Assembly: GCA_963575645.1 (NCBI GenBank)
Contig: OY754475.1
Coordinates: forward strand, 5,084,001 to 5,148,000
Direction of reading: 5' to 3'
DNA length: 64,000 nucleotides
DNA from: Xanthostigma xanthostigma
Lineage: Eukaryota; Arthropoda; Insecta; Raphidioptera; Raphidiidae
The first letter of the stretch is position 1; each line of letters begins with the position of its first letter. Of the stretch, positions 37,182 through 50,763 are shown piece by piece. Below the pieces are notes generated by a model. That model saw nothing but the letters and a program-made list of their open reading frames with translations. It ran no database searches and was not told the origin of the DNA. The translations under genes and the position numbers were made by a program.

Positions 37182-37774
37182 ATTACACAGCGTATCTAAG
37201 GAATAAACTCCGGTCGTGCGTCGGAGCTGACAATTTTGTTATATTATATGAGCACATAATATTCTATAGTTGAGAATAGAGTTGCACAATTAGTATATTA
37301 ACTTGTCAACAATGGATTAGTGCTAAGTAGCGTCGATTTGTGCGCGATATAATTATTCTAATTATTGTAATTGTGGGTAATTTTGCATATATTATACATT
37401 GCATATGTGTTGTCCGCACACGTATGTAATTAGAGCATGTACTATAGAACTCAGAAGGCGCGCGTAACGTGTAAACTGTTCACATCTGCTTTCACTAAAG
37501 TGGATTACTATTTACTACTCTGACAATCATCTTTCCTACCTACTTTCGATTAGAAGTCCACGCAATTGTTAATTAGTTTATAGTCACAGTCGCTACACTA
37601 TAGCGGTATGTGTGCTCTATTATCGATTTGCGCGTCAGAGTTGAGTTTCGTTCTTATACAAGATATCTAGGTTAAATTAGCACGAAATCCATTCAAATTG
37701 TAACTTTTTGAAAAGGGGATATTCTGTTCTACGAAACGGAACCATTTTTAGATTATTTCGAGTTCATAATTACT
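37182..37774. other. Gene-free stretch
   Basis: AT-rich, no exon or clear repeat. Confidence 0.4.
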
Positions 37775-37878
37775 GATGAGTATTTGGAAAGAATTCCGTG
37801 GCATAAGGATCGAAAATGAAGCAATTTATTGCTTCATTTTTGATCCTTATGCCACGGAATTCTTTCCAAATACTCATC
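37775..37878. repeat. Near-perfect 104-bp palindrome
   Basis: The arm GATGAGTATTTGGAAAGAAT, continuing CCGTGGCATAAGGATCGAAA, is mirrored by the second half with a single mismatch (CGAAA or CAAAA). There is almost no loop (centre CAATTTATTG). It could be a tiny MITE or a hairpin-RNA locus. Confidence 0.85.
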
Positions 37879-38640
37879 ATTAACTTCAATGGATCACAGT
37901 TACTCTATTTATTGAATAGAGTCAATCTTCATAATTACTAGTAAAATTGTAATTGAAAATCTTGAACAGAAGTTGTCGGTTGGTTTATACGTACGTCCGA
38001 GCTCTACAGATCGCAATATTGGTCGGATCGCCTTGGGTTATATTTTATTTTGTTATTATTGGAAGTAAATAAAGAAACACATTTTAACTCTTATACCATA
38101 CGTTCTGGAATACATTTCTGGTATAGGTATACTTGGAAGGTTAAATCAGATTGTAACAAAGTTACCTAAGTGTCTACGTGTTTTGTTCTATAATCTTGCT
38201 AGACCAATGACAGCTGGACAATTTTTTGCAACAGTTCATGTAATTATATTCGTGAACGCTAATTAATAGTCTTTGTGACAGGCGTGTTCTTCTGTTAATT
38301 AAAATAATTTGATCACATATAATGTCTATTATTAGACCTTTTATTCCATTTAAAATATTTTTACCACTTATAATTGGCTAAAATTGTTTACTAAATTTAT
38401 GACCACTGACTTAAAAAGTACTTATTTTTTTCAATAATAAACATCTGCTAGTTACTTAATTTTAATTTTCACCTTTTAAAATTTGTGAGTTTTCTTTTGT
38501 TAATCTTCATACTTTGTTGTGGTGTTTTTGTGGAGACTTCGATGCTGGGTAATGCTACATAATGATGAAATTGGTAAATGTTTTTAATAAACTTTTAGTT
38601 TTGTTTCGGAGATTGATTAATATAAAACAATCAAAACTTT
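37879..38640. other. Gene-free stretch
   Basis: AT-rich, no exon-like frame, no repeat identified. Confidence 0.4.
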
Positions 38641-39133
38641 AGTGTAAACTCTATATTATAGCGACACTCAAGGGGCGTTATTGAGAGTTGTCGTTAAACG
38701 GAGAGAAGAAATAATCAATTAATATTTTTTTACTATAATATGATGTATTTATGTACTCATCATAGTCTGTTATCTTTGTCTGGCGTTTTTCGCTACTCCA
38801 GTATTTTAATTGTATTTTCTTGTAAGTATATTTTATTCATATCTTGAGATACTGTGGGATCAATTTGGTTATAAAGATAACCCCAACAAATAAAAGAACG
38901 AATTTCTTAGAATCTTCGGTACGCATGATGCTAACAACAAGGCAACACAATAACAAACAAGTACTGTTTATTGCTTAATGAAGACGTATTGTTGTCGCTA
39001 TTTAGAATGGGTGTGTTGTTATTTAAAGTATATCATCGTATGAGCATCAAGGTAAATCAACTAGAGTTAAATAATTTCGACGTTTTAAGGAATTTGTCGT
39101 TATATCGAGTGACGTTAAATAGAGTTTATACTG
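38641..39133. mobile_element. TIR DNA-transposon (non-autonomous), copy 2
   Basis: The left end AGTGTAAACTCTATATTATA and the complement of the right end, CAGTATAAACTCTATTTAAC, form imperfect terminal inverted repeats of about 30 bp. The body matches 27228-27625. A pogo/Tigger or other Tc1-mariner-type origin is a guess from the terminus style. Confidence 0.7.
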
Positions 39134-42100
39134 TCCTTAGTCTAGTTTTTTTAAAAAAAAGGTAGTCCTGATTTTTGGGCTAATTATAATGGCGAGTCCG
39201 GCTTTTCAATTTTTGGGCCTGACAACTATAATCTCGCGCAACTTTGTTTTTTTTTGACGTGATAACGTCTTATAAATTGATGAATCACCAATCTTATAAA
39301 TTGATAAAACACCGGCTGCATGCACGAAAAAGTGTAACGTTCCTAAATCGTAACGTTCGTAACGCGTAACGTTCCGCCTGACCCTGTGCGTGCTTTTTGC
39401 TAATTTCTCGCTCAATTTAAATCAGATCGGTTTGAAACCAGTCTTAAACGAAAGAGGGGAACATTTTACATAGATTTCGTATAACAGAATTTGCCTAAAC
39501 AGTTTTTTTATACAAATTTATATAGAAAAATAGCTGTATAAATGCAACATGAAAACGGCTGCATTTCTAATGTTTAATTCAATTTTTTGACATTAGTATT
39601 TTGTGAAATGCAACGCCTTCTAAGTTAAGTATTGGAATAACTAATTATTATTAGAACATAATACTTTGACAGTTGCAAACGTCACTTTTGACATTTCTTA
39701 TCATTCCGACACCAAGGATAAGCGGATTGAAACCAAATTTTGGGACGTTTAGGTTATGTATTACGGAATACGTTATCACGTAAAACTATCGTCCGTAAAC
39801 CGACTTTACAGACAACCAATTTTTTTTTGTAATAGTTATTTTATATCCCTTATTTAATTAAGTCCCCGCGATACTCCGAAACCCCAAACGCGCCACTTAC
39901 TCCCTTCCGACAAGCTTGAACATTGATGGCACGCGTTTGAGGGTTTCCTACACCTCATCAGTCGTCAGTTATGCATGCTTATTGTATCAACTCATTTATG
40001 TGCTTCGGAGTTATTCCATTTTTTTTTTTTGAGGGGCGAATTAACTCATCTGATAAACGTAAATGAGTGTTAAATGCGGCCACGCGCTGTTCACCCACCA
40101 TAGCCAATCACATACTGTGCACGCACCGCTTCTACGCACGCGCGAAAGCCACAACACATATACCGGATGTTCTGTGAAATCATCATCAGACTCGTTTTAT
40201 TGGCCGGATGCGGAGTCGGGACAGCTGAATCGACCGCAGCGTTAGCTGCGGAATAAATGAGCAATAAATCATGCGACGGTTATAGAGTATGATTTCATGT
40301 GGCCGTTAGATGTTTTCGTCGCGCTTTCTGCCCTATCGTTTGTTAATGAAGTTTCGCGGTTTAAAACAATAATAACAAAGGTAGCTCTATTGCCCACTGG
40401 CGGCGCTAGCAGTTTTCGTGGAAGTAAACGTCGAATAATATATTTTTTTTTACAATTTTACCAAATAATAGTTATACTCAATATGTTTTTTTTTTCACTG
40501 CAACAAAATAAGCACCGTAGTAAAAACTGGGTACAAAAATTTCGATAATTAAAAGTTTAGTTTGACTATTATTATTACAGTTATTTGAATCCGATTAATA
40601 ATCCCGCTACGGAGTAACGTCATCGCTAGACAGCTTCAGCTGTTTGGCTGGCTCTAGTTGTCTTTAGACTTGAATCAAACGATAGTGGTTATAGATAACT
40701 GGTATATACGTCTCTTTCCATAGACATACCTAAGGACGTAAATAAGGGGGTGGGGTAAAGGGTGTAATTACCCCCGCAGGATCATAATAATAAAATAATA
40801 AAACTGAAAATAATACGAATACCTGGCTAAAAAATAAAATTTTGAAATACTTCTTGAAATTTTTTTGTAAAATTGGTTTGGGAATTAATATTTTGCTTGA
40901 CACCTTTCTTCGTGAGTATGCTTGTCTGATATTAATAAAACTTAAAAAATAGTGATATTTTGCTTTACCCTCCCAGAAAAAAATATCTACGCCTTTGAGA
41001 ACCTCTCTTAATCTTTTCGCAAGTGTGATGTCCTGACTAGGTCCAGCTCTGACGTCATCTTATGGTGTGTAAACTCAGCCGTTTGAAGCGGTTTTTTTTT
41101 AATTATTGTTTGAAATCATACAAGAACGGTATGTTTGGCTCACGTTATTTTGTTTAATGTATAAAAATTCGAGTGCCCCGTTAAAATTTTTTCAAAGGTT
41201 GGTGGTTTGAATTCGTATTCGACCGATTGTGAATCGAACATCTTGTAGAATATATCGTGTGCGCTTGAACAAATGTATTAACTTTATTTATTACGCAGAC
41301 GAACGTAATAAATTTATTGTATTACATAATGCGTTTGTTTCACATATGTTTTTTTTTCTATTCCGTTCCAACGTTTTATGTGTTATTTGCCATTTGTATG
41401 TTTATATTCTATGATATGTTTATTTTTAGTTAATGCCATTGCACTCTACTCTAAGCGTATATATTTTATATTTTTAATTAAAAATATTAATTGTAACATT
41501 CGCATGGCATTACAAGATAACATATTATTTTTATTACTGTTTTGTTTTAGTCATTTGTCCTTAATGGATTGTACCATTGTTTAATGAAATTTGTTTTTAT
41601 ATGAGACTATTAAAACGTCTGTATAGTCTTTTTTTTTGTTGGGCAGACTAATTAATTATTATCATGCTTGAAAATATTTTTTTTTTGTTTGCTTTTGAAT
41701 CAATGAACGATTTTTTTTAATAATAGTATATTGTGCGACTAGTGAGAGAAGGAGAAGATTCCATGAGCGTGAAATTTGCCGCGCGAGCGTAGCGAGTGCG
41801 GTAACACGCGAGTGGAATATTCTCCTTCGATCAAAAATATTATTGGGAAACGTATTTTAATGGATTCATCTGTAGATATATGTAGTTTCGCATTACCTAT
41901 CCACCTACCGATCATTATATGAAATATGGAAACGTATTGTAATTACTGCAATAATACTGAAATTATCTGACAATATAGCTCCGATACCCCATATATCTCA
42001 TTTATACACAATTACAGTGTGATTTCATATTATTGAACACCAAAACAATAAACCCAAATTCTCTTCTAAAAACTACACTTGCAAAATTACCGAATATTCA

Positions 42101-42489
42101 ATAATTAAAGGTTCAGTAATTTTTAAGTGTAAAGCAAGACCATTGAGATAGTCTTGATATAGGTTTTGATTTTGCTTATTCGGTCTTGGACTTGCTTACT
42201 CAGTCTTGGGCTTGGTCTTGCTTATTTCACCTGCTACTTACATTTTTTGATTTTTTTTTTCTAAATAATAGCATCATCAAGGTTTTTTGCGTATAACTAT
42301 ACCGGGATGATTCTTCTTTTTTAACAAGCGAACAAATATTTTAACTAACTTTTTTATCAAAACTAAAAAATGAAAGAGAAACGGGCTTTCAAAGTTTTAT
42401 TAATTTTTATCAAATTTTAAAGTCGGTCCTGGCGTTCTGTTATGTCACTTTGGAAATATGTTATGTCATTATCAAGTAATCACAGAAAT
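39134..42489. other. Gene-free stretch with two minor repeats
   Basis: 39165-39235 (GAGTCCGGCTTTTCAATTTT, GGGCCTGACAACT) resembles the right end of the TIR element at 59612-60101. 41749-41829 is an imperfect hairpin (GAAGGAGAAGATTCCAT against GTGGAATATTCTCCTTC) around GCGCGAGCGTAGCGAGTGCG. No exons seen. Confidence 0.4.
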
Positions 42490-42638
42490 ATATATGTCGC
42501 CGGGATATTGTCAAATCCGTGATTTTGTAATTTCACTAGTGAAATTACAATATTACGATTGACAAAGATTCGTGATATTATAATTTCACTAAGTAAAATT
42601 ATAATATCACGGGTTTGACAATATCCCGGCGACATATA
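42490..42638. mobile_element. Nested palindromic MITE, about 150 bp
   Basis: The termini ATATATGTCGCCGGGATATT and AATATCCCGGCGACATATA are inverted. Two further palindromes sit inside: TAATTTCACTAGTGAAATTA and a second based on ATTATAATTTCACTAAGT. No coding capacity. Confidence 0.8.
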
Positions 42639-45600
42639 CAATCAATATTGACATTGCTAATAAATCATTCAGAAATGAATGTTGGTAGACTTGAAATCAA
42701 TTCGAAGTGTAGAAATGATTTCTATATATTTTATTCCGTGATCATTGAGCGTATGCAAAACGTTTGATAGAATGTTTGACAAGTGCGCGTGATCTGTTAG
42801 TTAACACGTTATTTTATTAGGGCTCTTGAGACAAAGCACAGTTGAACTATAAACTTGAAACCGGAACAGTACTGTATAATTTACCGTTCGATAGCAGTAC
42901 CAGAGTTTTCGATTTTAATTACATTTCATTAAAACTGTAATTAATGCGGTTTTCAAACATGTATAGATAGAACCATCATCGCCAGTTCTGCATAGGGCTC
43001 GATATACATTCTCTCTTCCCCATTTCACTTGATGCATGAATGCAGGGTAGTCATAAAATTATCGGATGGGCGGTCATTATTTCGGAAACTCTATATATAG
43101 CTGCGTCCACACATTATTCTGTGCGACATTTTTGCACTGCTAAAATTCAGTGTTGTAGCAAGCATTGTTACATTAACTCTCTCTCTCTTTTGTAATATTG
43201 TCAAAATTAGTTTTCCTTAGCTACGCAGGAAAAATGAATGTTGTTATCAATTTGGAAAAAATCAATTTAAGGAGGTTGAGCGGTTTTACGAAGATAATGA
43301 AAAAACTCTGAAATAAAGTTTTTTTAATAGATTTTTTTATAACAAAATTTTCTGTAAAAAATCCAAAATCATTAGGAGATTTATAAAGTCAAAATTTAAA
43401 AAAAACTTTTACATGTAGTCTTATGGAAAATATGTCAATCTAGCATGCAAACGGTACATTTTAATTTTTTGCAAATAACCAAATAATGTCAGCAGTTCCG
43501 AAAACTATCTATGTAAAGTATTGATGTCTTACGCATATTTTAATATTTTTTCCAATTTAATTAGGAGACTTTGAATCAATTATAAAAATTATTAAACCTT
43601 AGCACTTTTCAATTATGGACTTTTATTCTTGACAATTTTAACTGAATTTTCAACTTTTTAATGATTTAATTTTTATTATTTCTAATTTCTTTTTTAAATT
43701 ATTTACTGCAAACAATATGTAAAATACAAATATTTACATAAATTTATTTTTTCTAACCTAACTTTGTACAAATTAAGTAAAATACTGAAATAATTAATAA
43801 TATTAAAAAAATTATTTATTATGACTATAATTTTTGGTATCATCTACTTACACCCTTTTGCAAAAATTTATTATGGAAAAGTTCCCATTTAGAATTCGAC
43901 TTACTTTTGATTGGGAATGTAACGGATCAACCTCCTTAATTAATTTGAACTTGAGAAAACAATTCATTACGAATTGCTTACAATTTAACTAAAGCGTTTT
44001 ATTTTTTTTTTAAATAAACTTTATTAAGTGCTTACAGTGTATTTTGTGAATATCTGACTGAATAAAAAACGAGTGTTAGACCATACGACTGAAGTAAAAC
44101 TTCTTCCTGCCATAATTTGTTATTATTCACCCGAAAATTCACAAAATATGAACTTTAAAATGCATTTACAATTTTATTCACTTTAAACGTAGAATATTTA
44201 ATGTATTGAACAAAATATTAATTTATAAAATTGTTCAAGAACGAAATGAACAGTCTAATGTAAGAAGAAAGAAATATAAACATAAAGATAATGAAAACAA
44301 AAGTAATACATTGCAATTACTTAGCTCTCGTTGGATTTTAAGCGTAAATCTTTATGAAATATTATTTAGGTTTACAACATTTTTTTCTGTCACCCGATAG
44401 CGCCACTGCCAAGTAAAGTATGTGTCATTCTATTGTTAGTACTGCTTATATTTTCGGCCACATGATGGCGCTACTAGCCAGTGAAGTATTTGTCATCCTC
44501 TTTTTATCTTCATTAACTTATATCTCTTTCTCAACTTCCATTCGCCTCGCCCGATCACACTTCCGTAAATCTCTCGTCAGGCATTCACCAGCTTACTCCC
44601 CAAGTCAAGCGTGCGCAAAGAAGTTTTACTTAAAAAAGAATGAATCTGTAATACACTTGTTATAATTTCAATGTACCTAACTCCGCCGAAGCCGGTCCCA
44701 AGCCCAGGTTAACACAAAAGGAGGAGGGGGAAGGCTGGTAACAGACCCTAGAGGGAATTTATTGTTGTCTATTATAAAGACATGCCCTACAAATCCTAGG
44801 TAATGTCTACTGAAAATTAGTCAGCTCTGCCAGCAAATCCTTTTAAAGAAAAAAAGGGTGAGGGCGAATTTTCAGCGCCTTAAAACTGAAAACGCGGCAT
44901 TGTGAGGAGGGATGTGTGGCACTTCTTTTCTTGCGGTGTCGCTTTTGCATCGTTGTGATTGGCATTTTAATGTTTTTTTGCTTTTTGTTTCAGGCATCGT
45001 GGGAATAGATAACGCTCGGCTACTTTGACCTTGAGTACGGACAATGGACTGAGATGAAATGGATGTCCAATAGATTTTTTGGGTTCAAATTCCATCTCAA
45101 GTTTTCAGTAACGGACAACTTCGTGTAGAATAATATATGATTATGTACTAATAAAATATTTTCGTTTTTCGTTTTTTGAGTCGGTAGTGCGCGGCGTCGG
45201 TAACTGGCTCTCGCGTTTCAGATTGTGCGGGAGTGCCTACGTTTTCGGTCGAGTCGAGACGGCGTTGTCTTAAGGTGGAACACTCAAATTTAAACAGTGC
45301 ACAACATTTTACACCGTAAATAATTTTGGTATTGACCTGTATCACTAACATTTTTCTTCCAAGACGACGCTGCGGGTTGATTCGTCCCCCGGCTCCGCGT
45401 TCGCGCGAGTAAGTGATTAAATAAAAATTTAAATTATTAAATCGAAGGCTCTTTCTTCTGCCACTAGAATCTACAGGACAACGACGTGGCCAACCAGATT
45501 GAAGGGATAACCATCGACCAGGACAGTGACAGTGTTAAAAATAAAACTTTAATAAGAATTCGCGACTTTTAACTCGTTATATATTTAAATAAATTGATAT

Positions 45601-46570
45601 AATAAAACAAAGACTCCAGTGCAGTGTCTAAAAAATCAATAAAGTAACAGTATATTCAGTGCGCGACTTTCATCTCGTGTGCAAAACTGGATCCAGGGCC
45701 CTACCGAGATTCATCATTCTTCATAAGTTGGTATGTATTACAATATTTTCTTGATTTGTGTTGCTTTCAACTATTAATTAAAACTATCAATTAATGTACA
45801 TTCACTTATTGTTAACTCATCATAATTAAGATTATCTAATCTATTTTATAATATTATTAATTAATTAGGTTCATTGTATTGGCATCATCAATGCCACATA
45901 AATAATTGCTTTGTGGTGTGCTAGTTTTTCCGCTGTTATAATTGTGTTTATTTACACACTTTTTGTTGCAACTCTATTAAAGTAAACTTTTTAATGTTCC
46001 TTACATAAATATAAATTTGCATAAAACATCAGATTAATGCAGACTGTAATATTAATTTAAAAATATTTTATTCAACAATATTTACAAACTATAAATTTTA
46101 ATAATTGGTTATACATATAATTGAGTACACTCTTAAATAATCTATTTGTTTATCACTCACATTTTTCCTGGTGGCACAAGTGCCGATGTATTACATATAA
46201 TTTAATATAAATCGCTGCAAAAAACCCATATTTTTGACCGCGATATTTTGTCCATGTCTAACATAGTTCGTACATAGTTTAGACTTTCGAGTAAAGCACT
46301 TATATCCTAAGATAACAGCGCCATAATATGATGATGATTGGACAAAAAAACGTGTACACAGAAATAAATGGATGCCCTCTTTTTACGTTACCGAAAAAAA
46401 CCCCCGTTTTATCTTACGTAATTCACCGTCACATTATGGCATCGCAAATTTTCGGAAATCTGGGATTAAGAACTCAAACATGTATTTTTCACATTGTTTT
46501 CACTTTGGCAGGGCTGCCCACAATTATTCCTGCTAATTATAGTTCAGTGTCTTAGTTTTTTTTTTTTAAA
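42639..46570. other. Gene-free stretch
   Basis: AT-rich. Contains a degenerate 35-bp direct repeat (44399-44434 and 44466-44502). A stretch at 44686-44850 (GAAGCCGGTCCCAAGCCCAG, AGGAGGAGGGGGAAGG) resembles the interior of moth RTE LINEs. Donor-like sites occur at 45410 (GCGCGA|GTAAGT) and 45729 (AAGTTG|GTATGT) without a coding frame. I see no supportable gene. Confidence 0.35.
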
Positions 46571-48414
46571 TTAATGTATGTTTTGGTTAACAATATTACT
46601 AACAACTTGTCTAAATTTTCCGTAAGCACTTTCGACTAATGGCGAAACCGACTTTTCGGTCGTTTCGTGATGACCATCGTCAACTTTATAATGTTGCTGT
46701 TCAACTTTTCCGTACGAACTTTCGCCTAAAGGCGACGATTGTTTTTCAGTTGTTTCCCGGTGGTAACCATCGTCAGTTTTATAGTTTTGAAATTCAACTT
46801 TTCCGTAAGTACTTCCGACTAAGGGCGTAGATGATTTTTCGGTTGTTTCATGATGACCACCATATCCACCTTCGACCGACGGCGACGCTTGTTTTTCAGT
46901 TGTTTCGTGGATGCCATCTTCAATTTTATAACTGCCCAATTCATAATGTCCATACTGACCTTCGACTAAAGGTAAAGGTTGCCTTTCAGTTGTTTCATGA
47001 AAAGGCAAATATTGCCGTTCAGTTGTTTCATGAATTAAAGGCAAATATTGCCGTTCTGTTGTTTCATGAATTAAAGGCAAATATTGCCGTTCAGTTGTTT
47101 CATGATCTAAAGGCAAAGTTTGTCTCTCAGTTGTTTCGTGGCCTAAAGGCAAGGCTTGCCTTTCATTTGTTTCATGGTTACCAACTTCAATAATTTTATA
47201 GTTTCCGTACTCATGTTCGACTGAAGGCGAGGTCCGCTTGTCAGTTGTTTCTTGATCAGTTTTGTAATTCAGCAGTTCGATACCTTCAAAATTCTGAGTC
47301 GGCTGTGGTTTTGTTTCTACTTCTTTTTCGGACACTCTACGATCTCCCGCCTCTTCTGTTGGAGCAGCGGATTCGCTACTTTGATAGCCGCCATAATGTG
47401 GCGGATGACCTTCTTCTCCGAAATGGACGTTGTGATGGAACTCTTTTCCGAACGAAAACTCGTGCTTCAAAACGGGTTTATGCTCGAATTCGGGTTTATG
47501 TTCGAATCCGTGTTCGTGTTCATAAACCGGTATCCCGAACGATTTGTGCTCGAATTCGTGTACGGTTTTGTGTTCGAATTCCGGTTTGAAAATCGGTTTC
47601 AAGAAATGAGGCGGACTGGGAATGTGTTCCATGATCTTTCTTTTGAATGAAAATATTATTGGTTTTACAGCTTCCAGAGTTATTTCTTTAGTTTTTGTTT
47701 TGAAGTTTATTCCTTCGTGATATTTTACGACTTTTGAATAATCTATGCCTAGTATGCCACGTTTGTCGATTATTGATTCGTGATCTTCCGGGATTTGTTC
47801 GGAAAAACCGAAGGTTAGTAACGTGGCTAAGATCTGCAAAATAAAGAGTAAATTGAATTAAAACCATTCACTAGAAAATATTTACGGAAGTCAATATTAA
47901 ATTGATTTTGTTACTTGGACATTCGTGTCTACTTCAAGACAACGAAGTTTCAAAAATTGCTATCATTTTCTTGTTAGAAGATTTTAAATTTCTAGCTCAC
48001 AGATTTTTTCAACTACATATTTAAGAAGATTATTTTCAATACTTTTGTCTATACTCACTAAAATTGAAGTTTTTGTAATTATTTTTTTTTTTTAATTTAG
48101 GAATTTGTGAAAATCGATTGAGTAGTTTTTCAGTTACCTCAGAATAAAAAAACTGACAGACAAACAAAAATCATGAAAATGTCTAATTCGGTTAATTTTA
48201 TTAAAATTTGCGATTACAGAAATAGTAACAGTTTTGTTTATACTTTGTTAAATATTTGTTTTTTAGAAATTCGTTTAGCAACCTCTCAATTTATTCTCGA
48301 TTGAAATTGAAAATTAACTGCCCCAAATACATTTTAAAATCTATTTACTAACACTAATTTAAAACAGATTTTTAAAATTCGAATAAAAATTTAATTTCTT
48401 ACCAATAACTTCAT
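46571..48414 (-). CDS. Secreted low-complexity protein with HETTE[RK] repeats
   Basis: Two coding exons on the minus strand: 48414-48403 (ATGAAGTTATTG, MKLL, donor GTAAGA) and 47833-46571, joined at phase 0, giving 424 aa. The joined N terminus MKLLILATLLTFGFS is a convincing signal peptide, which is why this start is preferred. KRGILG follows at residues 28-33, a possible dibasic processing site also present in the two genes upstream. Residues of about 85-130 are rich in EFEHK/EHEHGFEHK. From about residue 225 to the end come at least nine copies of HETTERQxLPL or ETTEKxxSPL, alternating with YGKVExxxYK and DDG phrases. No enzymatic domain. Probably an extracellular or cuticle-associated structural protein. 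The repeat tract should be prone to length variation. The same architecture as the genes ending at 51025 and 56095 suggests a cluster of common origin. Confidence 0.85.
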
Positions 48415-48464
48415 GTTGATTGATTTCTTGTTTAATAATGTTGCTTGTTGATTATAGCTATTCA

Positions 48465-48473
48465 ATTATATAC
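48465..48473 (-). promoter_or_regulatory. TATA box of the HETTE-repeat gene
   Basis: GTATATAAT on the minus strand, 51-59 bp upstream of the ATG at 48414. Spacing is similar to the TATA boxes of the other two cluster genes, implying a short 5' UTR. Confidence 0.65.
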
Positions 48474-50432
48474 TTCTGATAGTCCACCTCTAAAAACTAA
48501 ACTTTCTCTCTTTATTTCATTAAATTCGTATCACTTCGTCGCACTCAATGCAATAGTTTCTGGAAATTTTATAAATACCGAATAAATTATTTTTGACGCC
48601 GAATAGTTTTCGGCCGATTGCGTTTCTTACTTTTGTATTTAAATTACTAAATACCTTATTTTATTCATATTGAGCAAACGATTGAAATAGACATTCGGGC
48701 ACCTTTTTTTGGGGGCTCAAAATTTTTTTTAGATTTACTAATTTTCAAAATAAATGCAACTAAAGGAGATTATTATTTTATTATTCGAAGAATAATATAA
48801 AATCGAAAATAATGCTATAATTGTATTGGCGAGATTATTTTTAGGTAGATAATTCTATCTTCCGTAAAGAAATGGGAAGTTGAAAAATCGTGTCCAAGAT
48901 AAGACTAAATTCTGATTGTCCAACCCTTAAAACATATTGTAAAGAAAATTAGTTTTTCGCATGACGGCTGTTGTTCACAATAAATGCTGGCAATTTTAAT
49001 GATTGTTTCAGTAAGGACTTCCCGTCTATTGATTTTACTAGCCGCGTTTTAAAAATATGATAACCTCATAGTATAAGGACACAACTAGTGGCCCCGCCAG
49101 GGTAAGCCCGGATTTTTAGATATCCAATTGAGGAAACGCATAGAATTTTTCAATTAAATTAAACCAAAAACGTCCACAAATATTAGTTCGCAGAAATATA
49201 ACTGTTGCATAAGGAATTGACGGCATAGGTACCTCGCTCTGGCCCTTCTCTGTAATATTCGGCCCTCGGCGTGCGGATAACCAACCCTCGACTCAACGCG
49301 CTGATTCTTGGAGTCATAGCATTAAGTTATATGGGGCCTGGAGCCTTCCTAAATAAACGGGCTATTTAATACAAAAATAATTTTTCAAATCGGATAAGTA
49401 GTTCCAGATTTATTATAGTGGAACAGATTATTTTGGAACATAGTAATTTTTAACCCTTACAACTCTGACGCCTATGAGGCTAGGGTTTTTCCAAAAATTC
49501 ACACATATTTTTTTTACCTTTATTACTTCATATATAAGTGATTTGTTATTATCAGAAATTATAATAATAATTAATTGAATAATTATTTTATTTAATCGAA
49601 GGCCAAGTTTAATAGTGTGTATCTAAGTAAAAACTAGTATCAGATTTTTTGTTTTGGAAAACAAAGGCATATATTTAAAACATTTTTGAATCGGTTTTAA
49701 TTTTTTGTGTTAGGACATTTCAAAATCCCTTTCCTGCTGCTTTTTGGAAACGCTGTACCTATAAGTAAGCCCCAAGTAAATATACGTACAACTTTTCATG
49801 TTTATTTAATTGAATATTCTGATGAGCAAAAAATAAAACCTTTAAACAGTAGATAAAGCTTTGTTGTAATATTTTAATAACAAGATTTCAAGGCTCACTC
49901 TGATCCAGTTATTTTTTCCCAATGTTAATTTCTCTATGTGCACCTTACGTGTTTACATACTGTATGTGTTAATTATTATTAGTCAATTTTTTTTTAATTA
50001 GTTGCAGTTTTTTACTGATTTTCAACGTTCTTTTAAAATATACAAATATAATCTGCATTCATAATATACATTCTTCAATATTATCTATCTAAAATATACA
50101 CGCTAACAAAATCGAACAAACGTAATTATACGTTTTGAGAGGATTTGAATAATTAATTAGATTTGTGATACTGTCATCTGTTTATTCATTAATATTTGGG
50201 ACGCTAATCAACTTTGAAAGTGAATTTAACGTATTTTTATAATCAGAATTTCAAAAATGTACAAAAATTATTAAGGAACACTTTTTATGACATTTAGAAA
50301 AAAATTTATTAGTGTTTTACATTTTCATAAATTATAGATTTAATGTTAGATAGAAAGAGCATTTATTTGAAATTTTTTATTGACTGTTTTATTAATTTCA
50401 CCTATATATTTATATTGTATACGTATTAGGAA
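48474..50432. other. Intergenic stretch
   Basis: AT-rich spacer between cluster genes. A fragment near 49085-49440 (TAGTGGCCCCGCCAGGGTAA, ATTTTTCAAATCGGATAAGT) has the look of an old interspersed repeat. No exon. Confidence 0.35.
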
Positions 50433-50678
50433 TCTATACTAATATTATAAAGAGGTAAAGTTTGTAAGTTTGGATGTAGGAGGAAATCTCCGAAACTACT
50501 GATCCGATTTCAAAAAATCTTTCACCAATATTTAGAATGGACTTTCAGAACGGACATAGGATATATATTATTGCTTTAAAACAAAAATTGTTTTTAGTAG
50601 ACACTAATTTTGCAACATAAGTCGACTCAAGAACGGTGGTAATCTACAAATTACGGCGAAGCCCGATCGGGCCGCTAG
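50433..50678 (+). mobile_element. Full-length Helitron-like short element
   Basis: The most complete copy in the window. It starts TCTATACTAATATTATAAAG and ends CGATCGGGCCGCTAG, 246 bp, without terminal inverted repeats. The TC start and CTAG end are the hallmark ends of Helitrons, and the family is known as abundant non-autonomous elements in Lepidoptera (from memory). No RepHel coding sequence. Confidence 0.75.
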
Positions 50679-50757
50679 GAATACGGAATTTTGAAAATGC
50701 CATTTCATCTAAGAAATTTAAAACTAAAATAAATACGCACATTTAAAGACTGCTCGA

Positions 50758-50763
50758 TTTATT
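50758..50763 (-). promoter_or_regulatory. Candidate polyadenylation signal of the 252-aa PYPV gene
   Basis: TTTATT on the plus strand is AATAAA on the minus strand, about 260 bp after the stop codon at 51025-51027. An 88-codon open frame between them on the minus strand lies in the implied 3' UTR and is not called. Confidence 0.5.

Noticed and set aside
36818-37183. 121-codon minus-strand frame with internal repeats
   Set aside because: The repeat is a 60-61 bp minisatellite and the frame remains open by periodicity; no protein family match is apparent.
45148-45740. Possible first exon or LTR region with donor-like sites
   Set aside because: There are two GT donor-like sites but no coding frame, no paired LTR and no recognisable promoter.
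46639-47650. Plus-strand frames opposite the HETTE gene
   Set aside because: Antisense shadows of a repetitive coding exon; the minus strand has the signal peptide, splice sites and TATA box.
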